Assembly (NCBI RefSeq): GCF_001654915.1
Contig: NZ_LXEQ01000048.1
DNA: 64,000 nucleotides
DNA from: Buttiauxella ferragutiae
GTDB lineage: Bacteria; Pseudomonadota; Gammaproteobacteria; Enterobacterales; Enterobacteriaceae
Reading direction: 5' to 3' (one strand)
Both the position numbers and the translations under genes were made by a program. Numbering within the stretch: the first letter of the stretch is position 1; each line of letters begins with the position of its first letter. This document shows positions 35,008-43,973 of the stretch, piece after piece. The notes under the pieces are model-generated. The model was not told where the DNA came from. It saw nothing but the letters and a program-made list of their open reading frames with translations, and did no database searches.

Positions 35008-35022
35008 AATGTGAATCACATT
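35008..35022 (+). promoter_or_regulatory. putative PaaX site before paaX
   Basis: AATGTGAATCACATT is a perfect palindrome around one central base. It contains the TGTGAATCA element seen at 24192-24205 and 24403 in the paaZ-paaA region, and lies 80 bp before the paaX start codon, so PaaX may control its own gene through it. Confidence 0.5.
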
Positions 35023-35101
35023 GTTAATGACATGATTTTTATTATCTTTGTTGTGCTATGTTTTATGTCTTAACGGTTTTAAACGGAATTTTAGTCTGAC
35101 G

Positions 35102-36034
35102 ATGAGCAACAAACTGGAACAGTTTATTCAGCAGGCGGTCAGCGCCGTTCCCATTAGCGGAACGTCGCTGATTGTCTCTTTGTACGGTGATGCGCTGGCG
35201 CATCGTGGCGGAGAAATCTGGCTGGGAAGCCTGGCGACGATGCTTGAATCGTTAGGCTTTGGCGAACGTTTTGTGCGTACCTCGTTATTCCGACTCAACA
35301 AAGAAGGCTGGCTTGACGTGGAACGCGTCGGGCGACGCAGTTTCTATCGTCTCACCGAAATGGGGCAGCGTATGACGCGCCGCGCAGAAGCCAAAATCTA
35401 TCGTGCCGGGCAACCAGAATGGGACGGTAAATGGCTGCTGTTACTCTCGGAAGGGCTTGAGAAAAACACTCTCATGCAAGTGAAGAAACAACTTATCTGG
35501 CAAGGGTTTGGTACGCTGGCACCGAGCCTGATGGCGTCGCCGTCGCAAAATCTGGCGGACGTGCAGAACCTGCTGCATGAAGCCGGAGTTGCCGATAACG
35601 TAATCTGTTTTGAAGCCAGTTCGCCGTTGCAGGCATCAAAAACTGCACTTAAAGCGCGCGTCGAAGAATGCTGGTTGTTGACCGATAAAAACGACCGCTA
35701 CGGTGAATTTATTAACTCGTTTCGCCCGTTGTTGCCGCTATTACGTGAGGCCGATGAAAGTGAACTGACGCCGCTGCGCTGTTTCCAGATCCAACTTCTG
35801 CTTATCCACTTTTATCGTCGCGTGGTGCTTAAAGACCCACTGCTTCCTGATGAGTTACTGCCGCCACACTGGCAGGGGCAAAGCGCTCGCCAGTTGTGCA
35901 TCAACATTTACCAACGCGTTGCGCCCGGTGCGCTGCTGTTTGTCAGCGAGCATGGGGAAACCTCGGTGGGTGATTTGCCACAACCGGGAAGCGGCTATTT
36001 TCAGCGTTTTGGTGGAATCAATCTGAACCCGTAA
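35102..36034 (+). CDS. paaX: PaaX, phenylacetyl-CoA-responsive repressor
   Basis: A 310-residue GntR-like regulator (E. coli 316). N-terminal winged helix: SGTSLIVSLYGDALAHRGGE, FVRTSLFRLNKEGWLDVERV. The remaining two domains bind phenylacetyl-CoA and dimerise. It represses the paaZ and paaA promoters. Start at 35102 (MSNKLEQFIQQAV) as in E. coli; the frame from 35048 is too long. Followed by paaY after 9 nt. Confidence 0.94.
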   Translation: MSNKLEQFIQQAVSAVPISGTSLIVSLYGDALAHRGGEIWLGSLATMLESLGFGERFVRTSLFRLNKEGWLDVERVGRRSFYRLTEMGQRMTRRAEAKIYRAGQPEWDGKWLLLLSEGLEKNTLMQVKKQLIWQGFGTLAPSLMASPSQNLADVQNLLHEAGVADNVICFEASSPLQASKTALKARVEECWLLTDKNDRYGEFINSFRPLLPLLREADESELTPLRCFQIQLLLIHFYRRVVLKDPLLPDELLPPHWQGQSARQLCINIYQRVAPGALLFVSEHGETSVGDLPQPGSGYFQRFGGINLNP

Positions 36035-36043
36035 GGAGAAACT

Positions 36044-36634
36044 ATGCCCGTGTATCAAATTGATGGACTCACCCCCGTGGTGCCGGAAGACAGCTACGTG
36101 CACCCGACAGCGGTACTGATTGGCGATGTGATTATCGGCCATCGAGTTTATATCGGGCCGAATGCCAGCTTACGTGGCGACTTTGGGCGCATTATCGTCA
36201 AAGATGGGGCGAACGTGCAGGATAATTGCGTGATGCACGGTTTCCCGGAACAGGATACCGTAGTCGAAGAGGACGGTCATATTGGTCACGGCGCTATTTT
36301 GCACGGCTGCTTAATTGGCAAAAATGTGCTGGTTGGCATGAATGCGGTGATTCTGGATGGCGCACAAATTGGCGAAAACAGTATTGTCGGTGCCACGGCG
36401 TTTGTGAAAGCGCGCGCCGAGTTTGGCGCGAATCAAATGATCCTCGGCAGCCCGGCGAAGTTGGTGCGTGAATTGCGCCCCGAGGAGATTGAGTGGAAAA
36501 AGCAGGGCACGCGTGAATATCAGGAACTGGTGATCCGTTGCCAGCAAACTATGCACCAGGTGGAACCGTTGCGCGAAGTGGAAGCGAATCGCGATGAAAA
36601 AACCATAATTAGTGCGCACCAGCCAAAATCGTAA
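36044..36634 (+). CDS. paaY: PaaY, hexapeptide-repeat thioesterase
   Basis: A 196-residue left-handed beta-helix protein with hexapeptide repeats (VIIGHRVYIGPNASLRGD, GHIGHGAILHGCLIGKNVLV), related to gamma carbonic anhydrases. Metal-binding histidines are in VMHGFPEQ and HIGHGAILHG. It prevents inhibition by stalled CoA intermediates. AAGGAG 6 nt before the ATG. Co-transcribed with paaX. Confidence 0.94.
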   Translation: MPVYQIDGLTPVVPEDSYVHPTAVLIGDVIIGHRVYIGPNASLRGDFGRIIVKDGANVQDNCVMHGFPEQDTVVEEDGHIGHGAILHGCLIGKNVLVGMNAVILDGAQIGENSIVGATAFVKARAEFGANQMILGSPAKLVRELRPEEIEWKKQGTREYQELVIRCQQTMHQVEPLREVEANRDEKTIISAHQPKS

Positions 36635-36680
36635 AAGTCGCGCCAGTGGGGGAATCGCGGCTGCGTTGTCCCTCGCTAGT

Positions 36681-37589
36681 TTACTGCCAGCGTTTGCGAT
36701 ATTCCCCAGGCGAAACACCGAAGCGCAACTTAAATGCCGTCGAAAAGTGGCTATGGTCGGTGAATCCCCAGTTATAACCAATTCCGGCTAATTTCTCGGT
36801 CGTGCTGACGGTGCGCAGCGCCTGGGCGCACAAATCCAGTCGACGGTTTTTGATGTATTGCGCCACCACCAGACCTTTATCGGCAAACATGCGGTACAGA
36901 CTACGCACTGACATTCCCGCTTCACTGGCAATCCATTCAGGGCGTAAATCTTCCGACTGAATATTGTTATCAATCAGCCCCATTACCCGCTCAAGTTGCT
37001 TGTCACGTTTGGACGGCAGGGCATCGCGCACCTGCAATACCGGGCGCAGCAGGCAAATAAGTGCTTCCAGCGCGGCTTCACTTTCGCAGGCGTTAAGCGT
37101 CGGGTTTTTCATGCTTTCATGCAGCAGGCGCTGGCTCATTTTCACCACTGGCATCTCGGCGTTGAGGCGATAGGCACAAGGGAGTTCACCTGAACGACGG
37201 TTTTGCTCCAGCATATGGCGCGGAACCAGCAATGAAATTTGTTTGGTTTGTTGGGTGTAATTGATGCTGCACGGGCGTGAAGCATCAATCAGCGTGATAT
37301 CACCGCTGTGCATCACAGCCTGGTTGTTGCCTTGCTCCAGAACGGTTTCACCATCGAGTTGAAACACCGCGTAATACCAGGCGTCGTTGCTGCGAGCGAC
37401 TTCATATTGGGTACGGAACAGACGTGAATGAGCGGCATCGACGATGCTCAGCTTCATGGCATTGGCGTGATATTCCTGCAAACTGCCGTGAAATCCACCA
37501 TCCGTGACTTGCCCGGCGAAAGGCCCGCAGGCACGGTTGATATGATCCAACCAACTATCGAAACGCTCGTGATTTGCCGAATCTGCCAT
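36681..37589 (-). CDS. feaR: FeaR, AraC-family activator of tynA and feaB
   Basis: A 302-residue protein (E. coli FeaR 301). Cupin-like sensor domain in the first 180 residues (DITLIDASRPCSINYTQQTK) and a C-terminal AraC double HTH (EWIASEAGMSVRSLYRMFAD, GYNWGFTDHSHFSTAFKLRF). In E. coli it activates tynA and feaB on tyramine, phenylethylamine or dopamine. Divergent from feaB across a 258-bp region. Confidence 0.94.
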   Translation of the reverse strand: MADSANHERFDSWLDHINRACGPFAGQVTDGGFHGSLQEYHANAMKLSIVDAAHSRLFRTQYEVARSNDAWYYAVFQLDGETVLEQGNNQAVMHSGDITLIDASRPCSINYTQQTKQISLLVPRHMLEQNRRSGELPCAYRLNAEMPVVKMSQRLLHESMKNPTLNACESEAALEALICLLRPVLQVRDALPSKRDKQLERVMGLIDNNIQSEDLRPEWIASEAGMSVRSLYRMFADKGLVVAQYIKNRRLDLCAQALRTVSTTEKLAGIGYNWGFTDHSHFSTAFKLRFGVSPGEYRKRWQ

Positions 37590-37847
37590 TGTTCACCTCA
37601 CCAATTGCACCAGGGGTGCCACGTGTTAATTCATTGTTACAGCTTGCGCGATACGGGAGAAGCCCTTCGCGTCTGGTATAGGAATTCACTATAGATAAAT
37701 TGGCCAATAAAACGGCGAGCTTTGTCGCCAAATGCGTGTGCTGTCACAGGGAACAAAGTAATTGTCAGGCACAGGCAAACCTTTTACGCAGCCAGCCCCT
37801 AGACTGCTTACCAGGGCTTGTTGCCAATACGATGATAAGGAGAAACT
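37590..37847. promoter_or_regulatory. feaR-feaB divergent promoter region
   Basis: Near feaB there are repeated TGTCA elements: TGTCACAGG (37741-37749) and TGTCAGGCACAGG (37760-37772), about two helical turns apart in the same direction, the pattern expected for an AraC-family activator. They are candidate FeaR half-sites. AAGGAG lies 7 nt before the feaB ATG. Confidence 0.45.
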
Positions 37848-39347
37848 ATGTCTGCTAACGCTGTTGCTGTTCTCGAGTCGGTTCAACGTTTTCTGGCGCG
37901 CCAGCATGGGCTGTATATCGACGGAAGCTGGCATGCGTCGGCTTCCTCATCACGCCTGAGTGTTTTTAACCCGGCAGATGGCCAACAAATTGCCACCAGT
38001 GCCGATGCCAGTGAAGCCGATGTCGACAAAGCTGTCACTTCGGCCTGGCGTGCGTTTACCAGCGGCGTGTGGGCGAATATGTTGCCTGCCACACGCGAAA
38101 GAATTCTGCTGAAATTTGCTGACCTGGTTGAACAAAATACCGAAGAACTGGCGCAACTTGAAACGCTGGAACAAGGTAAATCCATTAACATTTCCCGTGC
38201 TTTTGAAGTGGGCTGCGCGCTGAACTGGATGCGTTATACCGCCGGGCTGACCACCAAAATCAGCGGACGCACGCTGGATGTATCGATTCCAATGCCGGAA
38301 GGGGCGCGTTACCAGGCCTGGACCCGCAAAGAGCCGGTCGGTGTGGTCGCAGGCATTGTGCCGTGGAACTTCCCGCTGCTGATTGGCATGTGGAAAGTGA
38401 TGCCCGCACTGGCGGCAGGTTGCTCGATTGTGGTGAAACCATCGGAAACCACGCCGCTAACGTTGCTACGTGTGGCGGAATTAGCCAGCGAAGCCGGTAT
38501 TCCTGATGGCGTATTTAACGTTGTCACCGGCAGCGGCGCGGTTTGTGGGCGTGCGCTGTCACAACATCCATTGGTTGCGAAAGTCAGCTTTACCGGTTCG
38601 ACCGCCACCGGCAAAGGCATTGCGCGCGCGGCTGCGGATCGTCTGACTCGCGTCACGCTAGAACTGGGCGGCAAAAACCCGGCGATCGTACTGAAAGATG
38701 CCGACCCTGAGATGGTGATTGGCGGGTTGATGGCGGGTAGTTTCCTGAACCAGGGGCAGGTTTGCGCCGCCAGCTCACGCATTTACATTGAATCGCCACT
38801 GTTTGACACATTAGTCAGCGGCTTTGAGCAGGCGGTGAAATCACTCTCTGTAGGCGCAGGTATGGATACCGGTACGCACATCAACCCACTGGTTTCAAAA
38901 GCGCATCAGCAAAAAGTCGCCAGTTATCTGGATGATGCGCAGCGCAAACATGCGGAGTTGATCACCGGGAACACCGCGCCAAAAGGCGAGGGTTATTACA
39001 TCACGCCAACGCTGGTTGTGAATCCGTCAGCGGATTTGCGCCTGAATCATGAAGAGGTGTTTGGGCCGGTAGTAAACCTGGTGTGCGTCAAAGATGCCGA
39101 AGAAGCGTTGCGCCTGGCAAACGACACGGAGTATGGCTTAACGGCGAGTCTGTGGACCAACAACATGCAGGCGGCGATGAGTTATACCTCACGCATTCAG
39201 GCGGGAACCGTTTGGGTAAACAGCCATACGCTTATTGATGCCAATTTGCCGTTTGGCGGCATGAAACAATCCGGTTCAGGCAGAGATTTTGGCCCGGACT
39301 GGCTGGATGCTTATACGGAAACAAAATCGATTTGTGTGCGTTATTAG
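37848..39347 (+). CDS. feaB: FeaB, phenylacetaldehyde dehydrogenase
   Basis: A 499-residue NAD-dependent aldehyde dehydrogenase, same length as E. coli FeaB. Catalytic cysteine in NQGQVCAASSRIY, glutamate in TLELGGKNP, NAD loop GFTG-like SFTGSTATGKGI. It oxidises phenylacetaldehyde to phenylacetate, which enters the paa route, and 4-hydroxyphenylacetaldehyde likewise. A strong terminator follows the stop. Confidence 0.95.
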   Translation: MSANAVAVLESVQRFLARQHGLYIDGSWHASASSSRLSVFNPADGQQIATSADASEADVDKAVTSAWRAFTSGVWANMLPATRERILLKFADLVEQNTEELAQLETLEQGKSINISRAFEVGCALNWMRYTAGLTTKISGRTLDVSIPMPEGARYQAWTRKEPVGVVAGIVPWNFPLLIGMWKVMPALAAGCSIVVKPSETTPLTLLRVAELASEAGIPDGVFNVVTGSGAVCGRALSQHPLVAKVSFTGSTATGKGIARAAADRLTRVTLELGGKNPAIVLKDADPEMVIGGLMAGSFLNQGQVCAASSRIYIESPLFDTLVSGFEQAVKSLSVGAGMDTGTHINPLVSKAHQQKVASYLDDAQRKHAELITGNTAPKGEGYYITPTLVVNPSADLRLNHEEVFGPVVNLVCVKDAEEALRLANDTEYGLTASLWTNNMQAAMSYTSRIQAGTVWVNSHTLIDANLPFGGMKQSGSGRDFGPDWLDAYTETKSICVRY

Positions 39348-39356
39348 AATAAATAA

Positions 39357-39374
39357 CCCCGAAATCTTTCGGGG
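39357..39374 (+). terminator. terminator of feaB
   Basis: Stem CCCCGAAA/TTTCGGGG with a TC loop, 9 nt after the feaB stop codon. The following T-run is short (TTCACTTC), so termination may be partly rho-assisted. Confidence 0.75.
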
Positions 39375-39387
39375 TTCACTTCAAAAT

Positions 39388-39414
39388 GGTGGATGACGCT
39401 ATCGCTTATCCACC
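39388..39414. repeat. REP-like palindrome after feaB
   Basis: GGTGGATGACGC...TTATCCACC, single unit with an ATC in the loop. It lies between the feaB terminator and the end of digH. The remaining 100 bp up to digH are AT-rich without visible features. Confidence 0.75.
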
Positions 39415-39516
39415 CTACAAAACCCGTTTATTACAATGAGTATTAAAATCAACAATAGCTGTGTCATTAAATAAATATAAACGCCAGATTTACATGAAGC
39501 TATTAAATTCAATCAA

Positions 39517-40824
39517 TTAAGATTGGTTCCAGCGCTGTTTAAGATAGTTAACTGCTTCCTGGGTTTGCGGCTGGTTGAGGTAGTTCTCTCTGAACAAAAT
39601 CGTGCCGTTAATTTGTGGCGTCGACTCATTCAAATCGAGCTGTTTTTTCAGCTCCGGCACCCCGCCACGAACCATCCAGTCCGGCTCATTCTTTGACGGT
39701 TCGCCCACTTTGTACAACGCCACGCCGATGTAAAGACGGGTGTTAGTTGGCTTCACCACATCTGCCCACCATTTTGCCAGCACATCATAACGCGCGGCAT
39801 CGCGGGCAAAAGGCCAGTACAACTGCGGCGCAATGTAATCCAGCAATCCTTGTTGCACCCACTTGCGGGTATCAGCAAATGATTCGTCGTATGCGGCAGC
39901 ACCTCGCGTATCGGAACCCATTGGGTCGAATGAGCGATTGCGCCATACGCCCGCAGGGCTAACGCCGAATTCAACGCCCGGTTTCAGCTGTTTAATGGTG
40001 CGAGAAACTTGTTCGATTAACTGCTGGGTATTGTGGCGTCGCCAGTCAGCTTTTGAGTTAAATGCCAGGCCATACTTTTTGAATGTCTGGTTATCGTTAA
40101 GCGCAGAACCTGGTGATTCGGTATAGAAGTAATCATCAAACTGGACACCATCAATATCATAGCCTTTAACCACTTCCGCCACGATGTTGGTTATCCAGTC
40201 GCGTGCTTCCGGAATGCCAGGATCCAGCACGTAACGGTCGCCCGCAGTACGAATCCAGTCGCGATGCAGGACGTAAACACTCGCCGGATTCAACGACAAT
40301 GTCTGGTTCAGTTCCGCAAGGGTTCGGGGAGTGGTGTTAGTCGAGACACGATAGGGGTTAAACCAGGCATGCACTTTTATGCCGCGCTTGTGTGATTCAT
40401 CGAGCATAAATTGCAGCGGGTCGTAACCTGGGTCTTGACCAATATTGCCGGTAAGCACGTCAGACCACGGTAAAATTTTTGACGGCCAAAGGGCGGTGCC
40501 ATCCGGTTTAACCTGGAAAAAGACGGTATTAATCCCGAGACTTTTCAGATTATCCAGCTTGTCGGTCAGCGCTTTTTTCTGCTGGTTGATACGCAGCTCT
40601 GGGCTGCTGATATTCACCGATGACACTGGAGGCCAGTCGAGACGGGAAACCGTCGCCAGCCACACACCACGCACAGGTTCCTGGCTTTTCGATTTTCCAG
40701 GTAGTGAATTTTTAACCCCCGGCTGGATCCGCGTGACTAAAGACTGTGGGGGTTTAGATGAACAACTTGCAAGTAAAAGAGCAAACGCAACGAGCGCTCC
40801 TGTTCGTTTAACGTGTGGCATCAT
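39517..40824 (-). CDS. digH: DigH (YddW), divisome-localised glycosyl hydrolase lipoprotein
   Basis: A 435-residue lipoprotein (E. coli 439). Lipobox LLASC around Cys21 in the signal sequence (GALVAFALLLASCSSKPP). Catalytic GHL10/GH10-like barrel from about residue 50: RGVWLATVSRLDWPP, INTVFFQVKPDGTALWPS, DGVQFDDYFYTES. It cleaves stem peptide-free glycan at the division site. An alternate ATG one codon later is possible. Monocistronic. Confidence 0.93.
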   Translation of the reverse strand: MMPHVKRTGALVAFALLLASCSSKPPQSLVTRIQPGVKNSLPGKSKSQEPVRGVWLATVSRLDWPPVSSVNISSPELRINQQKKALTDKLDNLKSLGINTVFFQVKPDGTALWPSKILPWSDVLTGNIGQDPGYDPLQFMLDESHKRGIKVHAWFNPYRVSTNTTPRTLAELNQTLSLNPASVYVLHRDWIRTAGDRYVLDPGIPEARDWITNIVAEVVKGYDIDGVQFDDYFYTESPGSALNDNQTFKKYGLAFNSKADWRRHNTQQLIEQVSRTIKQLKPGVEFGVSPAGVWRNRSFDPMGSDTRGAAAYDESFADTRKWVQQGLLDYIAPQLYWPFARDAARYDVLAKWWADVVKPTNTRLYIGVALYKVGEPSKNEPDWMVRGGVPELKKQLDLNESTPQINGTILFRENYLNQPQTQEAVNYLKQRWNQS

Positions 40825-40892
40825 CGTGTGTTCGCTCTTTTATGGCGTCAGAAATCTGGAGCTAGCAAGATTATCAGTAAACAAACAGAGTG

Positions 40893-42221
40893 TCAGTATT
40901 CCTTAAAGGCCAGTTCCAGGCGGGCGAGCAAAGGTTTAAACAGGTAGCTCAGGAATGTCCGCTCGCCGGTTTTTATTGTCACGCTGGCGGGCATACCGGC
41001 TTTAATTTTGTAATCTCCCAGCAAATGCACGCCTTCTGTCGAGACTTGTACTTCGGCAAGATAATAGGGCTGCTGGGTAGTTTCATCGATCAAACGGTCG
41101 GCTGAAATAGTCAACACATGCGCAGGAACCGATGGCAGTAAAGCATGGTTAAGAGCCGGGAATAACACATCAACCATCAGCCCCGGGGTCAGTTTATCAA
41201 TGGCATGCACCGGGATTTTGGCATCAATTTGCAGAGGTTGTCCGGCCGCGACAATATCCATTAAATGTTCACCAGGCTGAATAACGCCGCCCACGGTGCT
41301 GACTTTGACATCCAGAACGATGCCATCAATCGGCGAGCGGATTTCCGTATTATCCAGCTCATGGCGGGTTGACACCAGTTCATCTTCCAGCATCGCCACT
41401 TCTTTTTGTTTTTCTGTTAATTCAGATTCCACTTCGCGCAGGTATTGATGGCGCACTTGATAGGCCTTTATTTTCAATTCATTTTGTTGCGATTTGAGTC
41501 TGGCAATATTCAGAATATCTTCCGAGACACTGCCGGATATTTCCGCAGCTTCGCGTTCAAGTACCAGTAATTGCGCTTTGGGGTAGTAGTTCTTCTCACT
41601 GAGTGCGCGAATAGCACCCAATTCACGGTTGATCAGATTAGACTGATGATCGCGATAGCTCTTTATTTTATTTAAATTATCAGTCTGCTCGACAAGGCCA
41701 ACGAGTGTTTCCTGAATCATCGACACTTCGTCCTGGATATTTTTGCGGCGCGTATCAAATAATTTTTCTTGCAGGTTTCTCACTTCTATCAGGCGTTTGT
41801 TGGTTGAAAACTGTTGTGTCAGCACTTTGTCGAAGGCAATGGTTTCCAGGCCATCTCTTTCGGCCAATAAACGATCTTCATTACTTTTGGCTGAGATATA
41901 TTGTGCGTTTAATGCGCTGTAACGCATGTCGAGCTGCATTTTATCCAGCCGCACTAATATCTGGTTCTTTTTAACAATATCGCCTTCTCTGATAAAAATA
42001 TCGGTAACGCGTCCACCGCTCAGATGTTGAATGGTTTTGCGGTTGCTGGAAACCGTGACTGTACCGTCAGCCACCACACCCGCATCTAAAGGAGCCTGTA
42101 CCGCCCACAATAAGAAGCCACCGACGCCAAGCATAATGACGACGATCCCCCGCAGGATCGGCGGCCAAATTTGCGTATCTACGCTGCCAGAACCCAGAAT
42201 TTCGCTTTTAATCTTTTTCAT
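40893..42221 (-). CDS. type I secretion membrane fusion protein (HlyD/PrtE type)
   Basis: A 442-residue adaptor. Single membrane segment at about 24-45 (ILRGIVVIMLGVGGFLLWAV), a lipoyl half at 50-95, a long coiled coil (about 95-285) and a C-terminal domain with the family motif DIVAAGQPLQIDAKIPVHAI. It spans the periplasm between the ABC exporter encoded upstream and an outer-membrane TolC. No TolC-family gene lies in the cluster, so the housekeeping TolC must serve. It starts 2 nt after the exporter gene's stop. Confidence 0.9.
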   Translation of the reverse strand: MKKIKSEILGSGSVDTQIWPPILRGIVVIMLGVGGFLLWAVQAPLDAGVVADGTVTVSSNRKTIQHLSGGRVTDIFIREGDIVKKNQILVRLDKMQLDMRYSALNAQYISAKSNEDRLLAERDGLETIAFDKVLTQQFSTNKRLIEVRNLQEKLFDTRRKNIQDEVSMIQETLVGLVEQTDNLNKIKSYRDHQSNLINRELGAIRALSEKNYYPKAQLLVLEREAAEISGSVSEDILNIARLKSQQNELKIKAYQVRHQYLREVESELTEKQKEVAMLEDELVSTRHELDNTEIRSPIDGIVLDVKVSTVGGVIQPGEHLMDIVAAGQPLQIDAKIPVHAIDKLTPGLMVDVLFPALNHALLPSVPAHVLTISADRLIDETTQQPYYLAEVQVSTEGVHLLGDYKIKAGMPASVTIKTGERTFLSYLFKPLLARLELAFKEY

Positions 42222-42223
42222 CT

Positions 42224-43963
42224 TCAGGCCTCTCGTTGCTGTTCGTTATTCGATGAGCCAGAGGTTGCCACCGGTTTTAAAACGTTGGCCTGGCGTAGAT
42301 TGGCAAAGACCTGGTCGCGGGTGCCGAACTCCTGCACCGCTCCTTCATTGAGCAGTAAGACTTTATTTACGACGCCAAGCAGCGTCGGACGATGCGAGAT
42401 AATTACGGTGGTTTGCCCCTGGGTTCGCAGGGTATTAATCGCTTTCACCAGCGCGAATTCACCCGCGTCATCCAGATTAGCGTTCGGTTCATCCAGCACG
42501 AGGAAAGCGGGGTTGTTATAGACCGCGCGCGCCAGCCCAATACGCTGCCGTTGCCCACCGGACAACTGGTGCCCGCCCGCGCCCAGCGGCGTGTCGTAGC
42601 CTTGCGGAAGGCGCAAAATCATTTCGTGAACACCCGCCAGAACGGCGGCGGCCACGATAAGTTCGCTGTCGCTTTTGGTAAAACGCGCGATGTTTTGCGC
42701 GATGCTGCCGTCAAACAATTCAACATCTTGCGGGAGGTAGCCGATTGACGGGCCAAGTAACTCTTTATCCCACTGGCAAATATCCGCGCCATCCAGGCGA
42801 ACCTTACCGGAGAGCGGCTTCCAGACGCCGACTAACAGCTTAGCCAGCGAGGTTTTCCCTGATGCGGAAGGGCCAATGATGCCCAGCACTTCACCTTGTT
42901 CGAGTTGAAATGAGATGTTACGCAGCAGAGGGCTACGTTGACCAGGTGCTGCGGCAAACAACGCTTCGACGCTGATATTGCCCTTTGGGCGTGGCAACGT
43001 GAGAATTTCCTTCGGTGCCGGGTATTCCTTCAGCAATGTCGATAGCTGCTGCCACGCACTGCGAAATTGCACAAACTGTTTCCAGCTACCGATGATTTGT
43101 TCCACCGGGTTGAGGACGCGGCCAAGAATGATGGAGGCGGCAATCATCAGCCCTGGGGTAATTTGACCCCCAATCACCAGTAAGGCACCGGCTCCCAGCG
43201 CCACGGATTGCAGCAACACGCGAACAAAGCGGCTCAAACTGTTTAAGTTGGCGGTTTTATCGGCAATCTGCGTTTGCAGTACCAGGACTTTGCTGTGTTG
43301 TTCCTGCCAGTTGAGTTTCAGCGTAGCGAGCATGCCCATCGCTTCAATGCTATCGGAGTTTTGTAATTGCTTATTGAGTCGGCTGGCATTATTGATGGTC
43401 AATGAATGGGCTTGCTGAATAGGGCGCTTAGTGGAAAATTCAGACACTAAGGTGAGGATAAATAATATCAGTATCCCGCCCAGCGCCAGGTACCCCAGCA
43501 GTGGGTGGACAATAAACGCGATAAACAAATAAACCGGAGTCCATGGAATATCCAGTAGCGCAAATAAGCTGTTACCGGAAAGAAACTGACGAATTTGGTC
43601 TAATTCTGCCAACGCTTGCGCAGGGTTATTTTCGCCGGTTGCGACTTTGCGTTTAAACGCCGCATTAAAGACTAACTGGCTTAATTTTACATCAAGTCTG
43701 TTGCCCAACCGGACCATCACACTGGAACGGGCAGACTCAATTAACGCAATCACGATATATAAGCCGACAATCAATAACGTTAACATCAGTAAGGTTGTGG
43801 TGTTTTTACTCACCAGAACACGGTCATAAACCTGCAACATATAGATTGCCGGCGCCAGCATAAGCATATTAATCACACAACTAAAAAACAGCAGCGTAAT
43901 AAATGTGGGCTTCGTTCCCTTTAACGCATTCTTCAGTTCTGTTGGCGTATGCTGGCGCGACAT
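42224..43963 (-). CDS. type I secretion ABC exporter (PrtD type)
   Basis: A 579-residue exporter: six membrane helices in residues 20-320, ATPase after that. Walker A GPSASGKTSLAKLL, signature LSGGQRQRIGLARAVY, Walker B FLVLDEPNANLDD. No N-terminal peptidase-like domain, as in PrtD. It should recognise the C-terminal signal of the peroxidase encoded just upstream (10 nt gap to its stop). Confidence 0.92.
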   Translation of the reverse strand: MSRQHTPTELKNALKGTKPTFITLLFFSCVINMLMLAPAIYMLQVYDRVLVSKNTTTLLMLTLLIVGLYIVIALIESARSSVMVRLGNRLDVKLSQLVFNAAFKRKVATGENNPAQALAELDQIRQFLSGNSLFALLDIPWTPVYLFIAFIVHPLLGYLALGGILILFILTLVSEFSTKRPIQQAHSLTINNASRLNKQLQNSDSIEAMGMLATLKLNWQEQHSKVLVLQTQIADKTANLNSLSRFVRVLLQSVALGAGALLVIGGQITPGLMIAASIILGRVLNPVEQIIGSWKQFVQFRSAWQQLSTLLKEYPAPKEILTLPRPKGNISVEALFAAAPGQRSPLLRNISFQLEQGEVLGIIGPSASGKTSLAKLLVGVWKPLSGKVRLDGADICQWDKELLGPSIGYLPQDVELFDGSIAQNIARFTKSDSELIVAAAVLAGVHEMILRLPQGYDTPLGAGGHQLSGGQRQRIGLARAVYNNPAFLVLDEPNANLDDAGEFALVKAINTLRTQGQTTVIISHRPTLLGVVNKVLLLNEGAVQEFGTRDQVFANLRQANVLKPVATSGSSNNEQQREA

Positions 43964-43973
43964 AGTCTTCTCC

